16,600 nt of DNA from positions 5,390-21,989 of the forward strand of contig JAOZTS010000005.1 of the NCBI GenBank assembly GCA_029939035.1. The letters run 5' to 3'. The stretch's first letter is position 1; each line of letters begins with the position of its first letter. Positions 7,686 to 16,600 of the stretch are shown in pieces. This DNA comes from Candidatus Altimarinota bacterium. GTDB lineage: Bacteria > Patescibacteriota > Gracilibacteria > UBA1369 > LOWO2-01-FULL-3. The position numbers and the translations under genes are program-made. The notes beneath the pieces were generated by a model. It ran no database searches. It worked only from the letters and a program-made list of their open reading frames with translations, and was not told the DNA's origin.

Positions 7686-7994
7686 ATGGAAATCGAAGAA
7701 AATGTTCCAAAGCCTGAATCTGTGGGAATTAATCCTTTTTACGTGTTTATTTACTTGGCAGTTTTTGCGGGAATTTTTGTTTTCCCAGGCCTTGTTTACG
7801 GGTTTAATGTAGACGGGTATAGCCTGGCAAATCTTTCTACTCTTTATCTGTATCTAGCTCCTGCCTTTTTGTTTTCTCTCGTTGGAATAATGACAGTTCG
7901 CAGAAAATATTCAGTCCTTTGGGCTTTTATTTTTGCTGCAATCACTTTTGGATTGATTTGGAAAATGGGTTGGGGTGATTTCGTTAGTTTCTAG
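7686..7994 (+). CDS. Small three-helix membrane protein, unknown
   Basis: The 102-residue protein has a short acidic N-terminus (residues 1-16) and three clear hydrophobic helices at about 17-39, 49-70 and 75-93, with VRRKY (71-75) between the second and third. By the positive-inside rule this loop is cytoplasmic, which puts the N-terminus outside. The family is not recognised and no catalytic motif is visible. The ATG comes directly after the 95-base gap that also holds the leader of the divergent YqeG-like gene. Its 3' end overlaps the convergent comF gene by 11 bases, so it is a stand-alone unit. A TGTTAAAAT extended -10-like element at 7648-7656 could serve it, but it has no good -35. Stop is TAG. 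Confidence 0.75.
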   Translation: MEIEENVPKPESVGINPFYVFIYLAVFAGIFVFPGLVYGFNVDGYSLANLSTLYLYLAPAFLFSLVGIMTVRRKYSVLWAFIFAAITFGLIWKMGWGDFVSF

Positions 7995-8646
7995 CCAGGA
8001 CTATTGCGGTGACGTGCTTGGCCCCGGCGTTTTTGAGAACTCTGCTGCATTCGTTTAGAGTACTTCCTGTTGTGACAATGTCGTCGATAAGGAGGATGTT
8101 TTTGAGCTGGGGGTGTGGTGTGATAGTTATTGAGTTTTTGAGATTATTTAGTCGATGACTTCGGTCGAGATGGGCCTGTTGGCTTCGTGATTCTTTTTCT
8201 GATAGGCAATCAATGAGTTTAGTGTTTGGGAGAATTTGAGTTATGGCTTTGGCCAGGAGTAGAGACTGGTTGAATCCTCTTTTTTTGAAATTCTTTTTGT
8301 GAATGGGTGCCGGAACTACATGCGCTCCACTTGTACAATTTTTTAGTTCGTTTTTTAGGAGTTTGGTAAATATTTTTATTAGGTCTTTTGAAAATTTGTA
8401 CTTGAATTTGATTATTAAGTTTTTGATCTGGGAATAATCTGCACAGACAATTAGTTGATCGAATAAATAGTCCTTTTGGCAGTGGTTGCTGCAAAACTTT
8501 CCATTTGCGTTTTCTCTTTTGCAGTGTGGGCATTGTTGGTTTTTTCTTATGTCTATTTTGAGGAAACATTCATCACAAATATCACTTCCCTCCTTTCCAC
8601 ATTCCACACAAACCTTTGGAAAAAATATATCTAATAGAAAATTCAT
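7984..8646 (-). CDS. comF: ComF family phosphoribosyltransferase-like protein
   Basis: This 220-residue protein has the standard ComF architecture. The N-terminal zinc-finger part carries C13, C16, C24, C27 and then C39, C42, C52 and H55/C56. A middle segment has the family signature RGFNQS (123-128), and QAHLDRSHRLNN (157-168) matches the conserved Q-x-x-L-x-R-x-x-R-x-x-N block. The C-terminal PRPP-binding loop is ILLIDDIVTTGST (184-196). ComF proteins are linked to DNA uptake in naturally competent bacteria, where ComFC is thought to act in the cytoplasm on incoming single-stranded DNA. In reduced genomes the family is often kept without an obvious competence operon, so its job here is uncertain. 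Length is normal for the family. A TAATAT element ends 6 bases before the ATG, which would make the message nearly leaderless. Stop is TAA. Confidence 0.92.
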   Translation of the reverse strand: MNFLLDIFFPKVCVECGKEGSDICDECFLKIDIRKNQQCPHCKRENANGKFCSNHCQKDYLFDQLIVCADYSQIKNLIIKFKYKFSKDLIKIFTKLLKNELKNCTSGAHVVPAPIHKKNFKKRGFNQSLLLAKAITQILPNTKLIDCLSEKESRSQQAHLDRSHRLNNLKNSITITPHPQLKNILLIDDIVTTGSTLNECSRVLKNAGAKHVTAIVLARN

Positions 8647-8688
8647 AAAAGAATATTAGCGAACACTTTTAAAAAAATCTTAAAATCT

Positions 8689-8697
8689 TGCTATACT
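8689..8697 (+). promoter_or_regulatory. Extended -10 element for the glycosyltransferase-polX operon
   Basis: TGCTATACT (8689-8697) is a near-consensus extended -10. The expected start 7 bases downstream is at about 8704, directly at the ATG at 8705, so the mRNA may be leaderless. The -35 position (about 8669-8674) holds only TTAAAA, which is acceptable for an extended -10 promoter. Confidence 0.6.
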
Positions 8698-8704
8698 GCG
8701 AATC

Positions 8705-9799
8705 ATGAAGATTGGTATCGATGCATCTAGGTATGCAGACAACGAGGCGACTGGAGTGGAATGGTACAGCTATCACATTATTAATGGATTGATAGCGGAA
8801 GCAAAAAATCATGATATTTTACTGTATTCGAGGAGAAAGTTGCGTGTTAAAGGCGCAAAGAATCGGGTTTTGCCTGCGAAAAGGCTTTGGACTCTGCGTG
8901 CTTTGTCAAAAGAGATGAAGGTTAATCCACCTGACGCTCTTTTTGTACCATCACATGTTCTTCCGCTTACATTGCCAAAGAAGAGCGTGATCATGATTCA
9001 TGATGTGGCTTTCAAGTATTTGCGAAAATCATACTCATTCTTTCAATACCATTATTTGAACTGGTCAACTAAGTTTGCGGTAAAACATGCTACAAAGATT
9101 CTGGTTCCGAGTGAGGCGACTGGTGACGATTTGGTGAAGTTTTTTAAATGTCCAAAAAAGAAGATCGAAGTAGTGCCTCATGGGTTCACTGCTCCGGAGG
9201 TTTCTGACAAGGAGATTGATAAAGTTATGAAAAACTCTGAAATTTTCAAATATTTCAAAATTACTAGGGACTCTCAATATATTTTGTTTATTGGACGTCT
9301 GGAGAGCAAGAAAAATTTGGTTCGACTAGTCGAGGCATTTGATGATTTTAGAAAATCTCATCCTGAGTATCGGCTTATTTTGGCGGGAAAAAGAGGTGTC
9401 GGATTTGAAGATTTGGTAAAAGCTGTGAACCATTTGAAGATGGCAGATGCTGTTGTGATGCCGGGATATATTACTGAGGAGGAAAAGGCTGCTCTTTATA
9501 AACATTGCAAAATGTTTGCATTCCCGTCTTTATACGAGGGATTTGGTTTGCCGATTCTGGAATCATTTCATTATAAAAAACCTGTGATGACTTCGCACGT
9601 TTCTTGTTTGCCTGAGGTGGCTGGAGACGCGGCTTATTATGTTGATCCTTATGATCGAGAAGTTATGACTGCGGCTATGGAACGCTTAGCTGATGATGAA
9701 AACTTTGCCAAAAAGCTTGTTCATCTAGGGACAGAAAGATTAAAATCATTTACGTGGAAAAAAGCGGCGAGGAAAACATTAAAAATTATCACTAAGTAA
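8705..9799 (+). CDS. Glycosyltransferase family 4 (GT-B fold)
   Basis: The 364-residue protein is a GT4-type retaining glycosyltransferase of usual length. It opens with MKIGIDASR and a GVEWYSY segment, typical of the acceptor-binding N-terminal Rossmann domain. The C-terminal domain starts near residue 195 with ILFIGRLESKKN and carries the donor-binding EX7E motif in YEGFGLPILE (E278 and E286), followed by the family's usual LPEVAGDAA segment. It would transfer a sugar from a nucleotide-sugar donor to a cell-surface glycan or lipid carrier on the cytoplasmic face of the membrane; donor and acceptor cannot be read from sequence. No signal peptide or membrane helix is seen. polX starts at the next base after its TAA, so the two share a transcript. 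The start at 8705 fits the extended -10 just upstream and the expected N-terminus. Confidence 0.92.
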   Translation: MKIGIDASRYADNEATGVEWYSYHIINGLIAEAKNHDILLYSRRKLRVKGAKNRVLPAKRLWTLRALSKEMKVNPPDALFVPSHVLPLTLPKKSVIMIHDVAFKYLRKSYSFFQYHYLNWSTKFAVKHATKILVPSEATGDDLVKFFKCPKKKIEVVPHGFTAPEVSDKEIDKVMKNSEIFKYFKITRDSQYILFIGRLESKKNLVRLVEAFDDFRKSHPEYRLILAGKRGVGFEDLVKAVNHLKMADAVVMPGYITEEEKAALYKHCKMFAFPSLYEGFGLPILESFHYKKPVMTSHVSCLPEVAGDAAYYVDPYDREVMTAAMERLADDENFAKKLVHLGTERLKSFTWKKAARKTLKIITK

Positions 9800-11539
9800 A
9801 TGGACAACAAAGCGATCTCACAAATATTTGATGAAGTTGCAGACATCCTAGATATTCTGGGGAAGAATGTTTTCCGAATAAATGCTTATAGGAAAGCTGC
9901 TTTGACTGTTCTGAATTTACCTAGAGATCTGAGAGATATTGTGGATAAAACACCAAATGACTTGCCTAAGATTCCGGGAATTGGGCAGGGCTTGAAGGCT
10001 ATGATTGTGGAGTTGGTGCAAACCGGGCACAGCGAGGAACATGAAAAATTAAAGAAATCGATCCCTGCAGGCTTGCTGGAAATATTGCATATTAGAAGTT
10101 TGGGTCCAAAAAAGGTGAAACTTTTGCATGGGAAGTTGGGAGTGAAGAGCGTCAAAGAATTGAAGAAAGCTGCGGAGGCTGGAAAAATTCGTGAACTGGA
10201 AGGAATGGGTCCTCGGAGTGAAGCTGTGATCTTGAAAGCGATCGAAGAGTATTCAACCTTTTCACCAGATAGGACGTTGATTGGTGAGGCGAAAATGGAG
10301 GCTATTCGGATTATTGAATATATGAAAGGCTGCAAGAAAGTTGAGAAAATCGAATATGCAGGGAGTTTGCGAAGAGCGAAGGAAACTATTGGGGATATTG
10401 ATATTTTGGTAACTGTAAAAGATCCGGAGAAAAGCCATGAGGCGGTGATGGAACATTTTACCTCTTATGATGATGTTTTGAATGTGATCGCAAGTGGTGA
10501 TACGAAATCGACTATCATGCTGATAAGCGGAATGCATGTGGATCTGCGGGTTATTGATAATGATAGTTTTGGTGCGGCGATGCATTATTTTACGGGGAGC
10601 AAACAGCACAACATAAAGATTAGAGATATTGCGAAGAAGAAAGGACTAAAGGTTAGTGAGTACGGAGTTTTCAAAGGTGAAAAGTTAATAGCTGGAAAAA
10701 CTGAAGAAGACGTATTCAAGGCTGTTGGATTTCCATACATTATTCCAGAGATTCGTCGAAATGAGGGAGAGATCGAGTATGCTTTGAAGAATAAAAAAAT
10801 GCCTAGGTTTGTAGAGCTTTCGGATATTCGAGGGGATCTACATTGTCATTCGACATATAGTGACGGAAAGTATTCCGTGGAAGAAATGACTCAGGCGATG
10901 ATTGCGAAGGGATATGAGTATTTTGCGATGACGGATCATTCTTCTCTAGTGGGGGTTACGGGTGGAATGGGGACTGCGGATATAAAGAAGCAGTGGAAAG
11001 AGATTGATAAGTTGAATAAGAAATATGATATAAAAATCTTTAAAGGTTCGGAGGTTGATATTTTGAAAGACGGAGGTTTGGATTTTGATGATGAAGTTTT
11101 GAAAGAATTGGATGTTGTGATAATTGCGGCTCATCTTTATCAAAGACTTGATGCGAGGGAGCAGACCGAGAGATTGATTACTGCTATTGAGAATCCTTAT
11201 TCGACTATCATGGCTCATCCATCTGGGAGGCTGATAAATAAGCGTCCACCAATGGAATATGATGTGGAAAAAGTGATTGATGCATGTGCTGATAATGGCA
11301 TTGCGTTGGAGATAAATGCGAATCCTATGAGATTGGATTTGATTGATAGGTATGTGAAGATTGCGAGGGATAAAGGAGCGAAGATTGCTATCAGTACTGA
11401 TGCGCATAGTCCATCACAGCTAGACTATATGGAGTTCGGAGTTGGAATTGCACGTCGTGGATGGTTACAAAAAAATGATATTTTAAATACGCAACCTCTT
11501 TCTAATTTAGGCCCGAAACTGTTTGACACCAGTGTTTAG
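9800..11539 (+). CDS. polX: DNA polymerase X with C-terminal PHP domain
   Basis: The 579-residue protein is a bacterial family X DNA polymerase of normal length. Order: helix-hairpin-helix N-terminal domain (residues 1-90, with KIPGIGQGL), a second HhH region (about 95-150), the polymerase nucleotidyltransferase core with GS at 188-189 and metal ligands D199, D201 and D248, then a PHP domain from about 340. PHP metal ligands are all present: H348, H350, D355, H380, E418, H445, H473, D534, H536. In Bacillus PolX this combination gives gap-filling polymerase and 3'-5' exonuclease or AP-endonuclease activity in base excision repair; the intact residues suggest both activities here. It abuts the upstream glycosyltransferase (TAA then ATG). 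The promoter of the next gene lies inside its last codons. Stop is TAG. Confidence 0.96.
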   Translation: MDNKAISQIFDEVADILDILGKNVFRINAYRKAALTVLNLPRDLRDIVDKTPNDLPKIPGIGQGLKAMIVELVQTGHSEEHEKLKKSIPAGLLEILHIRSLGPKKVKLLHGKLGVKSVKELKKAAEAGKIRELEGMGPRSEAVILKAIEEYSTFSPDRTLIGEAKMEAIRIIEYMKGCKKVEKIEYAGSLRRAKETIGDIDILVTVKDPEKSHEAVMEHFTSYDDVLNVIASGDTKSTIMLISGMHVDLRVIDNDSFGAAMHYFTGSKQHNIKIRDIAKKKGLKVSEYGVFKGEKLIAGKTEEDVFKAVGFPYIIPEIRRNEGEIEYALKNKKMPRFVELSDIRGDLHCHSTYSDGKYSVEEMTQAMIAKGYEYFAMTDHSSLVGVTGGMGTADIKKQWKEIDKLNKKYDIKIFKGSEVDILKDGGLDFDDEVLKELDVVIIAAHLYQRLDAREQTERLITAIENPYSTIMAHPSGRLINKRPPMEYDVEKVIDACADNGIALEINANPMRLDLIDRYVKIARDKGAKIAISTDAHSPSQLDYMEFGVGIARRGWLQKNDILNTQPLSNLGPKLFDTSV

Positions 11540-11550
11540 GTGAGTATAAT
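11523..11550 (+). promoter_or_regulatory. Full-consensus sigma70 promoter for the lipoprotein gene
   Basis: TTGACA (11523-11528) and TATAAT (11545-11550) are both perfect consensus hexamers, 16 bases apart. The -35 lies inside the last codons of polX. Predicted start is near 11557, giving a leader of about 31 bases to the ATG at 11588. This is the strongest promoter in the window and suggests high expression of a single small gene. Confidence 0.85.
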
Positions 11551-11587
11551 ACGGCTAATAGTGATTATTTCTTTAACATAAAAAATC

Positions 11588-11992
11588 ATGAAAAAATTAC
11601 TAGCTATTCTTACAGTCAGCTCAGTCGTCCTAGTTGGATGTTTGGGAGGAGTGAAGGATGAAAAACAGGCATTTATCGATGCTACTGTTGAAGCTACATG
11701 TCTTGTTTTCCAAGCGGACAACATCTTTGATCCTGCTTTAGAAGAACAAGCAATCGCAATCTACAAGGATCACGGTTTTGATGCTGATGATGAGGTTGCA
11801 ATGACAGAATTGACAGAAAAATACCAAGACGATGAAGATGTACAAGCTGCAATCACACAAGCTCTAGAAGAATGTGCTGGTGATTTCGCTGATGCATTTG
11901 CAGATTTGGCAGATGATTTAGAAGAAACTGTTGAAGATCTAGAAGAAGTTGTTGAAGACGCTGAAGAAGTAGTAGAAGAAGTTGTTGAATAA
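11588..11992 (+). CDS. Small acidic lipoprotein, unknown
   Basis: The 134-residue protein has a lipoprotein signal: MKK, a hydrophobic stretch, and lipobox LVGC with Cys18, so the mature protein should be lipid-anchored on the outer face of the cytoplasmic membrane. The mature part is very acidic and Ala-rich, contains two further cysteines (C38 and C96) that could form a disulfide, and ends in a low-complexity tail (about 102-134) of repeating Glu/Val/Asp units that would form a negatively charged helix. No family is recognised. It stands alone between its own consensus promoter and a strong intrinsic terminator, which suggests abundant, independent expression, as for small envelope lipoproteins. 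A metal-binding, adhesion or spacer role is possible but unsupported. Stop is TAA. Confidence 0.88.
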   Translation: MKKLLAILTVSSVVLVGCLGGVKDEKQAFIDATVEATCLVFQADNIFDPALEEQAIAIYKDHGFDADDEVAMTELTEKYQDDEDVQAAITQALEECAGDFADAFADLADDLEETVEDLEEVVEDAEEVVEEVVE

Positions 11993-12016
11993 GTGTGTTG
12001 AATTAAGGTAAATTGA

Positions 12017-12042
12017 GGGCGGCAGAAATGCCGCCCTTTTTT
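12017..12042 (+). terminator. Strong intrinsic terminator after the lipoprotein gene
   Basis: An 8-base-pair perfect stem GGGCGGCA / TGCCGCCC (12017-12024 and 12029-12036) with a GAAA tetraloop is followed directly by six T (12037-12042). It begins 25 bases after the lipoprotein stop codon. It is the best terminator in the window. Confidence 0.95.
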
Positions 12043-12054
12043 ATTCCCCATTAT

Positions 12055-13155
12055 ATGAAAGTAGCACTTGTACATGATTTTCTCGTTAAACTAGGTGGAG
12101 CAGAGCGCGTACTTGAAGTGTTTTCGAAGATGTTTCCGAAGGCTCCGATCTACACTCTTTTTTATGACAAGGAAAAGGTTGGAGATGTATTCCCTGAAGA
12201 AAGAGTTAAGTGTTCGTCTCTCCAGGACTATCCTGGCTTTCTAAAAAACCGTTATAAATTTTTGGTAAATAAATTTCCTCAAGCTGTTGAAGATTTCGAT
12301 TTCTCTGATTACGATCTAGTTCTCAGTTCGAGCACTGCCTTTTCACATGGAATTTTGACTCCATTGAAAACAAAGCACCTTTGTTACTGTCACTCCCCTA
12401 TGCGCTACGCATGGGATTGGTCTAATGAGTATCGCGAAGAGAATAAGATCAAAGGTTTGAAGGCTATGCTATATGCTCCATTAATTAAATATTTGCGGGA
12501 ATGGGATTTCCTGGCAGCGGACAGAGCTGATGCATATATTGCGAACTCGAGGAATGTGAGGAATAGAATTTCGAAGTATTACAAACAGGATAGTGAAGTC
12601 ATTTATCCGCCGGTTGATATTGATAGATTCAAGATTTCTAAGTCAAATTCTGGATATTTCCTCATTGTCTCAACACTCACCCCGTACAAAAAAATTGATC
12701 TTGCTGTCCAATTATTCAACAAGATTGGGCGAAAGCTAGTCGTTATTGGTGATGGTCCACAACGTGAATACCTTGAGAATATTGCTGGGGACAATATTGA
12801 TTTCCTTGGATTTAAAGACGACGACACAGTTACTGAGTACATGATGAACTGTCGAGCTTTGATCTTCCCAGGGGAAGAGGATTTTGGAATAACCCCTGTC
12901 GAAGCTATGGCCTGTGGCAAGCCAGTTTTAGCTTTTGGAAAAGGTGGTTGCACTGAGAGTGTGGTGACTGGAAAAACTGGTGAGTTCTTCTTTGAGCCCA
13001 CTGTGGAATCTATGGAGGATGGACTAGCTCGGCTTATGTACAATGAAAAATTTTATCGGCCTCTTACTATCAGGCGACATTCTTCACAATTTTCAAGGGA
13101 TGTTTTCGAGAAGAAGATCAAAAAGAAGATCAGAGAAGTCAAAAAAATGTACTAA
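12055..13155 (+). CDS. Glycosyltransferase family 4 (GT-B fold), second copy type
   Basis: The 366-residue protein is a GT4 glycosyltransferase of a different subgroup from the one at 8705. It starts with MKVALVHDFL and GGAERVLE, the typical N-terminal glycine-rich acceptor motif; a CYCHSPMRYAWDW segment follows near residue 115, and the donor site holds the EX7E pair in EDFGITPVE (E275 and E283) then ACGKPVLAFGKGG. WbaZ-like mannosyltransferases of polysaccharide synthesis share this signature, so a role in surface glycan assembly is likely; the sugar is not known. The ATG at 12055 is preferred over a TTG at 12013, because that TTG lies before and inside the upstream terminator stem and adds 14 residues unlike the family. 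It begins 13 bases after the terminator, with dnaX 44 bases downstream. Stop is TAA. Confidence 0.9.
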   Translation: MKVALVHDFLVKLGGAERVLEVFSKMFPKAPIYTLFYDKEKVGDVFPEERVKCSSLQDYPGFLKNRYKFLVNKFPQAVEDFDFSDYDLVLSSSTAFSHGILTPLKTKHLCYCHSPMRYAWDWSNEYREENKIKGLKAMLYAPLIKYLREWDFLAADRADAYIANSRNVRNRISKYYKQDSEVIYPPVDIDRFKISKSNSGYFLIVSTLTPYKKIDLAVQLFNKIGRKLVVIGDGPQREYLENIAGDNIDFLGFKDDDTVTEYMMNCRALIFPGEEDFGITPVEAMACGKPVLAFGKGGCTESVVTGKTGEFFFEPTVESMEDGLARLMYNEKFYRPLTIRRHSSQFSRDVFEKKIKKKIREVKKMY

Positions 13156-13169
13156 TCTTCAATCACTCA

Positions 13170-13178
13170 TGCTAGTAT
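13170..13178 (+). promoter_or_regulatory. Weak candidate extended -10 before dnaX
   Basis: TGCTAGTAT (13170-13178) resembles an extended -10 (TGC plus 4 of 6 consensus bases) and would start transcription near 13185, 15 bases before the dnaX ATG. No convincing -35 is seen. dnaX could equally be read from the glycosyltransferase transcript. Confidence 0.25.
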
Positions 13179-13199
13179 TTGGTCCCTTTAAAATATCTA

Positions 13200-16600
<3,401 letters not shown>

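Noticed and set aside
12013..12054. TTG start adding 14 residues to the second glycosyltransferase
   Set aside because: It lies before and within the terminator stem, and the family N-terminus begins at the ATG at 12055.
13179..13199. TTG start adding seven residues to DnaX
   Set aside because: The ATG at 13200 matches the usual DnaX N-terminus leading into RKYRP.

Overview
The window is a dense, AT-rich bacterial chromosome segment. It has thirteen protein genes, almost no intergenic space, and no RNA gene, CRISPR array or transposon that I can see. Small gene size, a high share of unrecognised surface or secreted proteins, weak or absent Shine-Dalgarno sequences, and the style of the LigA, DnaX, PolX-PHP and ComF proteins suggest a Patescibacteria (Candidate Phyla Radiation) genome, perhaps near the Peregrinibacteria/Gracilibacteria branch. 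That placement is inference; there is no rRNA here to test it.

Layout. At the left edge (1-1834, minus) is an unrecognised gene that runs off the window: a long cytoplasmic part, a Glu/Pro-rich acidic stretch, one membrane helix and a basic tail. Facing it across a 161-base divergent promoter region is a plus-strand pair (1996-5778): a 103-residue acidic helical protein and a 1155-residue basic protein with coiled-coil, hydrophobic and C-terminal repeat regions. Next, on minus, is an operon (7590-5782) of a YqeG-like HAD phosphatase and a secreted or anchored alpha/alpha-barrel-like protein. A small three-helix membrane protein (7686-7994, plus) and ComF (8646-7984, minus) converge and overlap. 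A plus-strand run follows: a GT4 glycosyltransferase, DNA polymerase X with a PHP domain, a small acidic lipoprotein with its own consensus promoter and strong terminator, a second GT4 glycosyltransferase, and DnaX. NAD-dependent DNA ligase (LigA) faces DnaX on minus and runs to the right edge.

How they fit together. The right half mixes DNA replication and repair (PolX, DnaX, LigA, with ComF as a possible DNA-uptake factor) with envelope glycan synthesis (two GT4 enzymes). The left half is largely unknown envelope-associated or very large proteins.

Most interesting points: (1) all twelve visible gene ends are TAA or TAG, never TGA, while the one in-frame TGA I found, at the right edge in ligA, falls where the family has a conserved glycine; (2) the divergent pair of giant unknown genes, one with three degenerate C-terminal repeats; (3) an A7 run in dnaX just after the clamp-loader core, with stops soon after in both other frames, which could yield a gamma-like short product.
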